Of a stretch of DNA of 64,000 nucleotides, positions 24,574-32,989 are shown piece by piece (within the stretch, counting starts at the first letter, position 1; each line of letters opens with the position of its first letter). The position numbers and the translations under genes are program-made. Source of the DNA: JASHPR01 sp963833885 (GTDB lineage Bacteria > Actinomycetota > Actinomycetes > Streptosporangiales > Streptosporangiaceae); the NCBI GenBank assembly GCA_963833885.1, contig CAWHZU010000019.1, positions 372,001 to 436,000 on the forward strand, given 5' to 3'. The notes beneath the pieces were generated by a model. The model saw only the letters and a list, made by a program, of their open reading frames with translations. It made no database searches and was not told where the DNA came from.

Positions 24574-26058
24574 TTAGTTCTGCCCGCCAGACAGCTTGTC
24601 CCGCAGCGCAGCCAGCGCCTCATCCGAGGCAAGCGTGCCGGTGGCCTCTGCCTCCGGCTCGGCCTGCGGCCTGGCAGCATGGTCGCCGCCGCCGCCATCG
24701 CCGTTGCTTCCCTCGGACTCGGACCGCCGGGCCTCGGCGACCTGCGCCTGGTGCGCCTCGTACCTCGACCGGGCCTCGGCGTACTGCAGCTCCCACTCCT
24801 CGCGCTGCTTCTCGTACCCCTCGAGCCATTCCTGCGACTCGGAGTCGAAGCCCTCGGGATAGACGTAGTTGCCCTGGTCGTCGTAGGTGGCAGGCATGCC
24901 GTACAGGGTCGGGTCGAAGTCCTCGCCGATCGCCTCGCCGATCGTGCCCTCGTTCGCCTGCTTCAGCGACAGGCTGATCCGGCGCCGGTCCAGGTCGATG
25001 TCGATGATCTTGACAAAGATCTCGTCGCCGACTTGCACGACCTGCTCGGGGATCTCCACGTGCCGGTCCGCGAGCTCGGAGATGTGCACCAGGCCCTCGA
25101 TGCCCTCTTCGACCCGGACAAACGAGCCGAACGGCACCAGCTTGGTGACCCGGCCCGGCACGACCTGGCCGATCTGGTGGGTCCTGGCGAACTGCTGCCA
25201 GGGGTCCTCCTGCGTGGACTTCAGCGACAGCGAGACCCGCTCCCGGTCCATGTCCACGTCGAGCACCTCGACGGTGACCTCCTGGCCCACCTCGACGACC
25301 TCGCCCGGATGGTCGATGTGCTTCCAGGACAGCTCGGACACGTGCACCAGGCCGTCCACGCCGCCCAGGTCGACGAACGCACCGAAGTTGACGATCGAGG
25401 ACACCACACCCTTGCGGATCTGGCCCTTCTGCAGCGTGTTCAGGAAGTTCTGGCGGACCTCGGACTGGGTCTGCTCCAGCCAGGCGCGGCGGGACAGGAC
25501 CACGTTGTTGCGGTTCTTGTCCAGCTCGATGATCTTCGCCTCGATCTCCCTGCCGACATACGGCTGGAGATCACGGACCCGCCGCATCTCCACCAGGGAG
25601 GCCGGCAGGAACCCGCGCAGGCCGATGTCAAGGATCAGGCCGCCCTTGACGACCTCGATGACGGTCCCGGTGACGACGCCGTCCTCTTCCTTGATCTTCT
25701 CGATCGTGCCCCAGGCGCGCTCGTACTGGGCGCGCTTCTTGGACAGGATCAGGCGGCCTTCCTTGTCCTCCTTCTGCAGGACCAGGGCTTCGATGTGCTC
25801 GCCGCTCTTGACTACATCGTGCGGGTCGACATCGTGCTTGATCGACAGTTCGCGGGACGGGATTACGCCCTCGGTCTTGTAGCCGATGTCCAGCAGGACC
25901 TCGTCTCGGTCGACCTTGACGACGGTGCCCTCGACAATGTCGCCGTCGTTGAAGTACTTGATGGTCTCATCGATCGCGGCGAGGAAGGCCTCCTCGGAAC
26001 CGATGTCGTTGACCGCTACCTTGGGGGGCGAGGTGGCCTCGGTGCTGCTGGTGGTCAT
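24574..26058 (-). CDS. rpsA: 30S ribosomal protein S1
   Basis: A 494-residue S1 protein that helps load mRNA onto the ribosome. Four S1/OB repeats are visible: GDIVEGTVVKVDRDEVLLDIGYKTEGVIP; DGVVTGTVIEVVKGGLILDIGLRGFLPASL; KGVVSSIVNFGAFVDLGGVDGLVHVSELSW; and PGRVTKLVPFGSFVRVEEGIEGLVHISEL. The C-terminal tail (YDDQGNYVYPEGFDSESQEWLEGYEKQREEWE and an Ala/Glu-rich end) is typical of actinobacterial S1. The leader upstream is about 310 bp long with a hairpin. Confidence 0.96.
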   Translation of the reverse strand: MTTSSTEATSPPKVAVNDIGSEEAFLAAIDETIKYFNDGDIVEGTVVKVDRDEVLLDIGYKTEGVIPSRELSIKHDVDPHDVVKSGEHIEALVLQKEDKEGRLILSKKRAQYERAWGTIEKIKEEDGVVTGTVIEVVKGGLILDIGLRGFLPASLVEMRRVRDLQPYVGREIEAKIIELDKNRNNVVLSRRAWLEQTQSEVRQNFLNTLQKGQIRKGVVSSIVNFGAFVDLGGVDGLVHVSELSWKHIDHPGEVVEVGQEVTVEVLDVDMDRERVSLSLKSTQEDPWQQFARTHQIGQVVPGRVTKLVPFGSFVRVEEGIEGLVHISELADRHVEIPEQVVQVGDEIFVKIIDIDLDRRRISLSLKQANEGTIGEAIGEDFDPTLYGMPATYDDQGNYVYPEGFDSESQEWLEGYEKQREEWELQYAEARSRYEAHQAQVAEARRSESEGSNGDGGGGDHAARPQAEPEAEATGTLASDEALAALRDKLSGGQN

Positions 26059-26370
26059 GTGTAGGTGGACTCCGGATACGGACAGGGATGTTGCGGACGT
26101 GCGCCATGCACAAGTGAATCCGCCATGGGCGGCCAGGAGATTCTGACTTGCCTGGCCAGTGAGACTGGCCGCGGCCTGCCGTAACGGCGCCCGCGGGCTG
26201 CCTGACCATGACGGACTGCAAGAAACACAGCGCAGCGATCAGGATATGAGAGCCCGACCCCCACGGTCAATCTAGGTGTGCCATCCGGACGTCCGCGGCG
26301 GCCAATCCGGCCTGCGGTTAAAGCCACGGAAAAGTCCGCAGCTTGCCAGTTGCCCAGGCCAGGCGGCCTT
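26059..26370. other. rpsA leader / polA-rpsA intergenic region
   Basis: A 312-bp gap between the polA stop and the rpsA start, expected to hold the rpsA promoter and 5' leader. The only clear structure is the perfect hairpin at 26154-26170. No open frame with a ribosome binding site is convincing here. Confidence 0.5.
26154..26170. terminator. Perfect 7-bp hairpin in the rpsA leader
   Basis: GGCCAGT-GAG-ACTGGCC, a 7-bp stem with a 3-nt loop. It lies about 200 bp downstream of the polA stop and about 95 bp upstream of rpsA. It may end polA transcription or act in the S1 leader; there is no U-run, so the role is uncertain. Confidence 0.4.
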
Positions 26371-29121
26371 TCAGTGCGCGGCGTCGGCCCAGCTGCGGCC
26401 GGTGCCCATGGAAACTTCGAGCGGGACCGTGAGCTCGAAAGCGTCGCACATCTCGGTGTGCACGAGCTCCGTGAGCCGGTCAAGCTCGCCGGGGGCCGCC
26501 TCGAACAGCAGCTCGTCATGCACCTGGAGCAGCATCCGGGACCGCAGCCCCTGCTCGCGGATCTGGCTGTGCACCCGGAGCATGGCCACCTTGATGATGT
26601 CGGCGGCCGAGCCCTGGATCGGCGCGTTGAGCGCCATCCGTTCCGCCATCTCGCGGCGCTGCCGGTTGTCGGACACCAGGTCCGGCAGGTAGCGACGGCG
26701 GCCGAGGATCGTCTCGGTGTAGCCCTCCCTGCGGGCCTGCGCGACGATGCCTCCCAGGTAGTCTCTGATGCCGCCGAACTGCTTGAAGTAGTCGTCCATG
26801 AACGCGCTGGCCTCGTCCCGCGACACCCGCAGCTGCTGCGAGAGCCCGTAGGAGGACAGGCCGTACGCCAGCCCGTAGTTCATCGCCTTGATCTTGCTGC
26901 GCAGCTCGACCGTGACGTCTTCGGCGGGCACCCCGAACACCCGGGACGCGGTCTCCGCGTGGAAGTCGTGGCCCGACATGAACGCGTCAGCCAGCGCCTT
27001 GTCCCCGGACAGGTGCGCCATGATCCGCAGTTCGATCTGGCTGTAGTCGGCCGTCAGCAGGGTCTCGTAGCCGCCCCCTACGATGAACGCCTGCCGGGTC
27101 CGGCGACCCTCCTCGGTCCGGATCGGGATGTTCTGCAGGTTCGGGTCGGTCGACGAGAGCCGGCCGGTGGCGGCGATCGTCTGGTTGTACGTGGTGTGGA
27201 TCCGGCCGTCCACGCCCGCCATCGGGATCAGCGAGTCCACGATGCTCTTCAGCCTGGCGACGTCGCGATGCCGCAGCAGGTGCGCCAGGATGGGGTGCTC
27301 CGTCTGCGCAAGCAGGCTGGTGAGCGCCTCGGAGTCGGTGGTGTAGCCGGTCTTGATCCGCTTGGTCTTCGGCAGGCCGAGCTCGGTGAACAGCACTTCC
27401 TGCAGCTGCTTGGGCGAGCCGAGGTTGAACTCATGCCCGACCACGGCGTATGCGGCCTGCTCCGCTGCCTTGACTTCCCCGCCCAGGCTTGCCGACATGC
27501 CCGCCAGGTGGTCGACGTCGGCTGCGATCCCGGCCTGCTCCATGTCGGCGAGCACGCCGACCAGCGGCAGCTCCACATCGGCGAGCAGGTCGGTGGCGCC
27601 GCGCTGCTGCAGCACCTCGTCCAGCGCGTCGGCCAGCTCGGCCGTGGCCCTGGCCCGCTGGGCCAGGGCGTTTGCCGCCTCGACGTCTCCGTCGGTGTCG
27701 GTGTCGAAGGCGAGCTGGCCCACGGTCGTGTCACCGCTGCCGGTCAGCCTGCGGTTCACGTAGCGTTCGGCCAGGTCGGCCAAGTCGAACGAGCGCTGAC
27801 CGGGCAGCGCCAGGTAGGCGGCGAGCGCGGTGTCGCTGGTCAGGCCGTGAAACTCCAGGCCTCGCGCGGCGAGCGCGTTGATCGGCCCCTTGGCGTCGTG
27901 CAGTGCCTTGGGCACCTGCGGGTCGGCGAGCCAGGCCGCCAGGGCCCGCTCGTCGTCCTCGGTCAGCGCGGTGGGGTCCAGGTAAGCGTTGCCGCCGTCG
28001 GGCGTGGCCAGCGCCAGGCCGGTGAGCACTCCGGTGCCGCGGGCCCAGGTTCCGCTCGCCGCCAGGCCGACCCGGCCGCCGCTGCCGTGCTCGGCCAGCC
28101 ATTCCGTCACGTCCTCGGGGCCGAGCAGCTCGGCCTCGACGTCGAAGCCCTCGGCCGGGCCCGTGGCGCCGACCGATTCGGTGAACCCGTTCGGGAAGGT
28201 CGCCTGCAGCCGCTCGCGCAGCACCCGGAACTGCAGCGTGTCGAACAGCTGGTGCAGCTGTTCCCGGTCCCATGGCGCCAGGGTCAGCTCCCGGGGCGCC
28301 GCGCCGACCGGCACATCCTTGGCCAGCTCGGTGAGCTGGCGGTTGCGCAGCACGTCCGCCAGGTGCTCGCGCAGCTGATCCCCGGCCCGGCCCTTGACCT
28401 CGTCGACCCGGTCGACCAGTTCCGCCAGGGAGCCGAACTCGATCACCCACTTGGACGCGGTCTTTTCGCCGACGCCCGGGATGCTGGGCAGGTTGTCGCT
28501 CGGGTCGCCGCGCAGCGCCGCGAAGTCCGGGTACTGAGCGGGGGTCAGCCCGTACTTCTCGGCGACCGCCTCCGGCGTGAACCGGGTCATGTCGCTGATC
28601 CCGCGGCGGGTCATCAGCACCGTAACGTCGTCGCTGACGAGCTGCAGGACGTCGCGGTCGCCGCTGACGATCAGCACACCCATGTCGTCGGCCGTCGCCT
28701 CGGTGGCGAGCGTGGCGATGATGTCGTCGGCCTCGTACCCGGCCAGCGAAAGCCGCCGGATGCCCAGCGCGTCGAGCACCTCGAAGATCAGGCTGAGCTG
28801 GCTCCGGAAGTCCGCCGGGGTCTCCCGCCGGTTCGCCTTGTACTCGACGTACTGCTCGTGCCGGAACGTGGGCTCGCTGCGGTCGAACGCCACGGCGACG
28901 TGCGTCGGCTTCTCGTCCCGCAGCACGTTGATGAGCATCGCGGTGAAGCCGTAGACGGCGTTCGTCGGCTGCCCGGTGGTGGTGGCGAAGTTCTCCGCGG
29001 GCAGCGCGAAGAACGCCCGGTAGGCCAGGGAGTGGCCGTCAAGCAATAGCAGCCGGTCGTGGTGGCTCTTGCTGCCACGGTCGCTTTTACCTCGCGCGGG
29101 TGCCTCAGGCTTGGTCGCCAC
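26371..29121 (-). CDS. polA: DNA polymerase I
   Basis: A 916-residue family A polymerase for Okazaki-fragment processing and repair. The 5' nuclease domain spans about residues 22-300 (LLLLDGHSLAYRAFFALP, AGYEADDIIATLA, VSGDRDVLQLV, GDPSDNLPSIPGVGEKTASKW). The middle 3'-5' exonuclease-like domain lacks the DxE metal motif (VGLAASGTW is found where it would be), so it is probably inactive for proofreading, as in other actinobacteria. The polymerase domain has motif A DYSQIELR, motif B RSKIKAMNYGLAYG and motif C QVHDELL. It starts with GTG. Confidence 0.97.
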   Translation of the reverse strand: MATKPEAPARGKSDRGSKSHHDRLLLLDGHSLAYRAFFALPAENFATTTGQPTNAVYGFTAMLINVLRDEKPTHVAVAFDRSEPTFRHEQYVEYKANRRETPADFRSQLSLIFEVLDALGIRRLSLAGYEADDIIATLATEATADDMGVLIVSGDRDVLQLVSDDVTVLMTRRGISDMTRFTPEAVAEKYGLTPAQYPDFAALRGDPSDNLPSIPGVGEKTASKWVIEFGSLAELVDRVDEVKGRAGDQLREHLADVLRNRQLTELAKDVPVGAAPRELTLAPWDREQLHQLFDTLQFRVLRERLQATFPNGFTESVGATGPAEGFDVEAELLGPEDVTEWLAEHGSGGRVGLAASGTWARGTGVLTGLALATPDGGNAYLDPTALTEDDERALAAWLADPQVPKALHDAKGPINALAARGLEFHGLTSDTALAAYLALPGQRSFDLADLAERYVNRRLTGSGDTTVGQLAFDTDTDGDVEAANALAQRARATAELADALDEVLQQRGATDLLADVELPLVGVLADMEQAGIAADVDHLAGMSASLGGEVKAAEQAAYAVVGHEFNLGSPKQLQEVLFTELGLPKTKRIKTGYTTDSEALTSLLAQTEHPILAHLLRHRDVARLKSIVDSLIPMAGVDGRIHTTYNQTIAATGRLSSTDPNLQNIPIRTEEGRRTRQAFIVGGGYETLLTADYSQIELRIMAHLSGDKALADAFMSGHDFHAETASRVFGVPAEDVTVELRSKIKAMNYGLAYGLSSYGLSQQLRVSRDEASAFMDDYFKQFGGIRDYLGGIVAQARREGYTETILGRRRYLPDLVSDNRQRREMAERMALNAPIQGSAADIIKVAMLRVHSQIREQGLRSRMLLQVHDELLFEAAPGELDRLTELVHTEMCDAFELTVPLEVSMGTGRSWADAAH

Positions 29122-29252
29122 GCAGGCAGTTTAGTGGGCCGGTCTGACACCGGCGGGCAACCTATGCGTACCGGGCTCTCGACCAGGGCATGGAACGGCC
29201 CCGGTGGCCGCCACAGGGGAAGGCGGTCACCGGGGCCGGGCTTGTCAGAACA

Positions 29253-30617
29253 TCACCAGCCAGAACCGTTGGACGAGAACGCGAAGATCGTCGTCGAGTT
29301 GAGCGTCGCGCCGGCCTTCAGCTCGGTCGTTGGGAAGTTGGGCTGGTTGGGCGAGTTCGGGAAGTGCTGGGTCTCGAACGTGTAGCCCGCGCCCTGCCGG
29401 TAGGTGTGGCCGCTGATGCCCACCAGCGTGCCGGTGAGGAAGTTGCCGCTGTAGAACTGCACGCCCGGCTGGTCGGTCCAGACGCTCAGCTCCCGGCCGC
29501 TGGCCGGGTCCCAGGCGTGGGCGGCGAGGTTCAGGCCGTCCGGCCCGGTCGTGGCGGCGGTCTGCGGGTTCAGCACCCAGTTGTGGTCATAGCCCTGGGC
29601 GATGAGCAACTGGTTGTCGGCTGCGGGAGCGTGATCGGGGGCGCTGACGTCGTCAATACGCGACCCGATCGTGTGCGGCCTCGTGAAGTCGAACGGGGTG
29701 CCCTTGACCGACGGCTCGGTGCCGAGCGGGATCTGGGTGGTGTCCGTCGGCGTGTACCTCTTGGCGTTGATCTGCACGAACTGGCCGTAGGCCGAGCCCG
29801 CGGTCGAGTTTTCGCCAGCGAGGTTGAAGTAGCTGTGGTTGGTCAGGTTGATGACCGTGTTGAGGTTGCTCGAGTCGTTGACCGCCTTGTAGTGGATCCG
29901 GTACTGGTTTGCGTTGTTCAGCGTGAACGTGACGTCCACGGTGATCTGCGCCGGGAAGCCGGTGCAGCCGTCGGGGCAGCCGGGGCTGCCGACGGCGCCG
30001 CTGGAGTCGCCGTTCGGGCTGACCAGCTGGAGGGTCACTCCGGCCTTGTTGCCGGAGATCAGCCCGCCGACCTGCGACCAGACGTGGTCACCGAAGCCGA
30101 CCAGGCCGCCGTGCAGGTCGTTGACGCCGTTGTTGATCGGCAGCGTGTAGGTCTCGAGCCCGCTCGGCTGCTGCAGCTGGAACGTGCCCTTTGCGATGCG
30201 GTTGCCGTAGCGGCCGATGGTCTCACCGAAGTAAGGGCCGCCGTTCGCGGTCACCGGCGGGCTGGCCTCGGTGACGTAGTCCTTGAGGGTCTTGAAGCCC
30301 AGGATGACGTCGGCCTCCCGCCCGTTGCGGCCCGGCACCGCGATCGACTGGGTGATCGCGCCGTAGCTGAGCAGGTGTATCTGCATGCCGCGGCAGTTGG
30401 TCAGCGTGTACCGGTAGGTCTGCGTGACCTTGCCGGTGTACGGCTCGACGGTCTTGCCGAACGGCGCCTTGGAGACGGTGGGGCTGCACTGCTGGTGGGA
30501 CGGCGAAGCGAATGCCTGGCCTGCGGCCAGCCCGCCGACAAGGCCGATGCCGAGGACCGCTGCCGCGCCGATCGTGACGGCCGGCCTGGTCAACCTGGGC
30601 AGTAACACGTTGCGCAT
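29253..30617 (-). CDS. Secreted aldose 1-epimerase
   Basis: A 454-residue GalM-like mutarotase exported by an N-terminal signal peptide (RLTRPAVTIGAAAVLGIGLVGGLAAGQAFAS, cleavage near residue 38). Epimerase motifs are GRYGNRIAKGTF, NNGVNDLHGG, the catalytic-His region INLTNHSYFNLAG, GYDHNWVLN, and FETQHFPNSPNQPNFP with the catalytic Glu. Bacterial cytosolic forms are about 350 residues; the extra length is the signal peptide and a Gly/Ser-rich insertion with SPGCPDGCTG. A LacI-type palindrome sits 52 bp upstream, so sugar-dependent control is likely. Confidence 0.93.
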   Translation of the reverse strand: MRNVLLPRLTRPAVTIGAAAVLGIGLVGGLAAGQAFASPSHQQCSPTVSKAPFGKTVEPYTGKVTQTYRYTLTNCRGMQIHLLSYGAITQSIAVPGRNGREADVILGFKTLKDYVTEASPPVTANGGPYFGETIGRYGNRIAKGTFQLQQPSGLETYTLPINNGVNDLHGGLVGFGDHVWSQVGGLISGNKAGVTLQLVSPNGDSSGAVGSPGCPDGCTGFPAQITVDVTFTLNNANQYRIHYKAVNDSSNLNTVINLTNHSYFNLAGENSTAGSAYGQFVQINAKRYTPTDTTQIPLGTEPSVKGTPFDFTRPHTIGSRIDDVSAPDHAPAADNQLLIAQGYDHNWVLNPQTAATTGPDGLNLAAHAWDPASGRELSVWTDQPGVQFYSGNFLTGTLVGISGHTYRQGAGYTFETQHFPNSPNQPNFPTTELKAGATLNSTTIFAFSSNGSGW

Positions 30618-30668
30618 GATGCCCTCCTGTCGTTGAGGTCCTTGCGGGTGGACCTCTTCCGTAGGGCA

Positions 30669-30684
30669 TTGTTAGCGCTAACAA
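30669..30684. promoter_or_regulatory. Perfect LacI-type operator upstream of the epimerase gene
   Basis: TTGTTAGCGCTAACAA is a perfect 16-bp palindrome with a central CG, the hallmark of LacI/GalR-family sites that control sugar-utilisation genes in actinomycetes. It lies 52 bp before the epimerase start. Confidence 0.7.
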
Positions 30685-30927
30685 CCAGCGATGTCACCCC
30701 CTTGGACACAGAAACGCCCTGCTTTTTATGACGAATTGCTTGGGCCTGATGAGCAATTTATGGCAAGTACGGCGATAACGAATTAATCTGCGCGTATCGG
30801 CAGGGGCGGCCGACGCGGGCGGCAGGCCGAAAAATCCGGCAATTCGTGCAGTGGGCCCGGCGAGTACCCGCTGACCTGCGCCTCCTAGGCTTCCTCCTGG
30901 GCGGGACCGTAATTCGCGGAGGTACCG

Positions 30928-31440
30928 GTGGGAGACGACCTGGTGATGAATGACCCGGCGGCAGGCGGCGAAGCGTCCGGCGACCAGGGAACGGGCGGCG
31001 AGCGGGGGATCGTGGCCTCCTACAACCTGGCGAGCGAGGGCACGCTTCCCGGCCGCATGGGCATCAAGATCGTCGAGGCCTCCCCGGAGCGGATCGTGGG
31101 CACGATGCCGGTGGCCGGCAACACGCAGCCATATGGCCTGCTGCACGGCGGCGCCTCCTGCGTGCTCGCCGAGACCCTGGGCTCGCTGGGCGCGGCGCTG
31201 CACGCGGGCCCCGGCCGCGCCACGCTCGGAATCGAGATCAGCGCCACGCATCACAGGGGGGCGGCTCACGGCCTGGTCACCGGTGTCGCCACGCTGCTGC
31301 ACGGCGGCCGCACCCTGTGCACCTACGAGATCGTGCTCACCGACGAGCAGGACCGGCGCACCTGCACGGCGCGGCTGACCTGCCTGTACCGAGACGCGGT
31401 TCCCGGCGACGGCAAGCCGCCGCCGACGTTGCATTCCTGA
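30928..31440 (+). CDS. Hotdog-fold thioesterase, PaaI family
   Basis: A 170-residue single hotdog-domain protein predicted to hydrolyse acyl- or aryl-CoA thioesters. The active-site region TQPYGLLHGGASCVLAETLGSLGAALHAG contains the conserved HGG and the catalytic Glu. The second half (GIEISATHHRGAAHGLVTGVATLLHGGRTLCTYEIVLTDEQDRRTCTARLTCLYR) fits the PaaI/DUF4442 fold. GTG 30928 follows GGAGG by 5 nt. The Gly/Asp-rich N-terminal 27 residues are likely disordered. Confidence 0.9.
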   Translation: MGDDLVMNDPAAGGEASGDQGTGGERGIVASYNLASEGTLPGRMGIKIVEASPERIVGTMPVAGNTQPYGLLHGGASCVLAETLGSLGAALHAGPGRATLGIEISATHHRGAAHGLVTGVATLLHGGRTLCTYEIVLTDEQDRRTCTARLTCLYRDAVPGDGKPPPTLHS

Positions 31441-31519
31441 CGCGGGGCAGCCCGCTAGTTGGCCGGCCATTCCCGGCGTCGGCGCGGGCCATTCCTGACC
31501 GCAGTTGCAGCCGGGCAGG

Positions 31520-31650
31520 CGACACGGCTGTGCAAGGCGGGCGCGTCGCCGTGCCAAGCGGACGATGTGGCTGAGCCGGGCGGGCGATGTGATTGAGCCG
31601 GGCAGGCGATGTGGCTGAGCCGGGCGGGCGATGTGGCCGAGCAAGGCGGC
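31520..31650. repeat. Six tandem 22-bp repeats
   Basis: Six units of about 22 bp with consensus CGATGTGGCTGAGCCGGGCG plus GG. The first two are diverged (one is 21 bp); units three and five are identical. Spacing is head to tail with no unique spacers, so this is not a CRISPR array. Confidence 0.8.
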
Positions 31651-31770
31651 CGCGCGGCCTTGTTGCTGGCCGCATGCGCTTGCTAGCCGTCGGCTTGTGC
31701 AACTCGGCATTTGCTGCGCACACATAGCCCACCGCAGGTTAAGGGACGTTTAACCCATACCGGCCGGGGA

Positions 31771-31871
31771 ATGTCAGGTCCTCTGCGCGACGAGGTTGGG
31801 GCTCGCTACGGTGGAGCCCAGAGCCCGGTGAAACCGAGTAGAGAACGTGCCGGCCCGGGGAAGGCTGACAT
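31771..31871 (+). ncRNA. Candidate structured RNA (multi-branch fold)
   Basis: ATGTCAG at 31771 can pair with CTGACAT at 31865, enclosing three separate stems: CCTC/GAGG (31780-31795), GGGCTC/GAGCCC (31799-31819) and CGGT-GAA-ACCG (31826-31836). The arrangement resembles a riboswitch or small RNA, but it matches no class I know, and the strand is a guess. The fold was drawn by eye. Confidence 0.35.
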
Positions 31872-31945
31872 GGCACCAAAGGTTCTCCCGGGCTCCCTGC
31901 TTGCCGTCTCTAGGTCGCTTGTCATCCCTAGGTCGGCAGAGCGGC

Positions 31946-32006
31946 ACAAGCGGGCGAGAGCCGGGCCTGCAAACGGGGGTTGTGCAGCCCGGCCTCGCTC
32001 GCTTGT
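31946..32006 (-). terminator. Long terminator hairpin after the ANTAR regulator gene
   Basis: Arms beginning ACAAGCGGGCGAG and ending CTCGCTCGCTTGT pair over about 24 bp with one mismatch and two bulges around an 11-nt loop. It starts 19 bp after the stop codon of the response regulator and so probably ends its transcript. It could also stop plus-strand transcription. Confidence 0.7.
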
Positions 32007-32025
32007 CTATGTCCTGCCCGCCTGC

Positions 32026-32751
32026 TCAGGCCTTGGGCACTGCGCTCTCGCCCGCGCCGGAGTCTGCCGCGCCCGGCTCGCTTCCGGCGGCCTTGGCCGC
32101 GTCGCCGCCGTCTGCCGTCGGCCGGGCTCCCCCGCCGTCGGCGATCTGGGCATCTAACGACTTCGAAGCCGGCGGCTGCGCCGCCTCCAGCACTTCCTCG
32201 GCCACGGCCCGCATGGTCATCCGGCGGTCCATCGAGCTCTTCTGGATCCAGCGGAACGCCTCGGGCTCGCTCAGACCACGCTCGGCCTGGAGAATCCCCT
32301 TGGCGCGATCGAGCAGCTTGCGCACCTCGAGCCGGTCCTTGAGGCTCGACACCTCCGACTCGAGCGCCGAGAACTCCTGGAACCGGCTCACCGCGATCTC
32401 GATCGCCGGGACCAGGTCGGCTTTGGTGAACGGCTTGACCAGGAACGCCATCGCCCCCGCGTCCCTGGCCCGCAGCACCAGGTCACGCTGGGAGAACGCG
32501 GTAAGGATGACGACTGGCGCCAGATGATCGGCCGTGATCCGCTCGGCAGCGGAGATCCCGTCGAGACCGGGCATCTTGATGTCCATGATCACCAGGTCCG
32601 GCCTGAGGCTCTCGGTCAGCTTGACCGCAGCCTCGCCGTCCGACGCCTCACCCGCGACGACATAGCCGTCTTCCTCGAGCATCTCCTTGAGGTCGAGGCG
32701 GATCAGTGCCTCATCCTCGGCGATCACGACGCGAAACGGAGTCTGGCTCAC
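32026..32751 (-). CDS. ANTAR-domain response regulator
   Basis: A 241-residue two-component receiver with an RNA-binding output. The receiver domain has the acidic pocket IAEDEA, the phospho-acceptor Asp in LVIMDIKMPG, the Thr in ILTAFS and the Lys in LVKPF. The ANTAR domain (about residues 130-195: LESEVSSLKDRLEVRKLLDRAKGILQAERGLSEPEAFRWIQKSSMDRRMTMRAVAEEVL) binds antiterminator RNA hairpins in related proteins. An Ala/Gly-rich tail follows. GTG 32751 is preferred: TACGCT lies 6 nt upstream, indicating a leaderless mRNA. No adjacent histidine kinase is present. Confidence 0.93.
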   Translation of the reverse strand: MSQTPFRVVIAEDEALIRLDLKEMLEEDGYVVAGEASDGEAAVKLTESLRPDLVIMDIKMPGLDGISAAERITADHLAPVVILTAFSQRDLVLRARDAGAMAFLVKPFTKADLVPAIEIAVSRFQEFSALESEVSSLKDRLEVRKLLDRAKGILQAERGLSEPEAFRWIQKSSMDRRMTMRAVAEEVLEAAQPPASKSLDAQIADGGGARPTADGGDAAKAAGSEPGAADSGAGESAVPKA

Positions 32752-32763
32752 CCATCGAGCGTA
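32752..32763 (-). promoter_or_regulatory. Leaderless -10 element of the ANTAR regulator gene
   Basis: On the minus strand, TACGCT (32763-32758) then CGATGG then GTG at 32751. There is no ribosome binding site, so transcription probably starts at the GTG. Confidence 0.55.
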
Positions 32764-32855
32764 TCGTGACCCGGTACATTGGTACTCGGCCGCACCTCCC
32801 CCAGTCAGCACGGTCGCCGGAGCCTAGTTGATTTGTACGTTATGTGCCTTAAAAT

Positions 32856-32938
32856 GCCGGAATGGTGGAATGGCAGACACTGATGTCTCAAAAGCATCTG
32901 TCCGAAAGGACGTGCGGGTTCGAATCCCGCTTCCGGCA
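32856..32938 (+). tRNA. tRNA-Leu(CAA)
   Basis: An 83-nt class II tRNA. The acceptor stem GCCGGAA pairs with TTCCGGC. The anticodon loop CTCAAAA gives anticodon CAA, decoding UUG. A variable arm TGTCCGAAAGGACG and the T-arm CGGGTTCGAATCCCG are present. The discriminator base is A; the 3' CCA is not encoded. Confidence 0.95.
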
Positions 32939-32989
32939 CCCAGTGTTTAGCCAGTAAAGACTGTCGGCAGCACCGGCAACAATGAGTTC

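Larger units (their letters stand above)
31441..31945. other. Gene-free region with repeats and RNA-like structure
   Basis: About 500 bp without a convincing coding gene. It holds tandem 22-bp repeats (31520-31650), a short inverted repeat GGTTAA/TTAACC near 31737-31754, and a nested set of stems at 31771-31871. Long frames on the minus strand here are only repeat translation. Confidence 0.55.

Noticed and set aside
26278..29049. A 923-codon frame opposite polA, and similar long frames opposite uvrB, rpsA, the scp genes and cassette B
   Set aside because: All are shadows of well-supported genes on the other strand, with no ribosome binding site and no recognisable motif.
31520..31650. A CRISPR array
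   Set aside because: The 22-bp units are directly adjacent without spacers and no cas gene is near.
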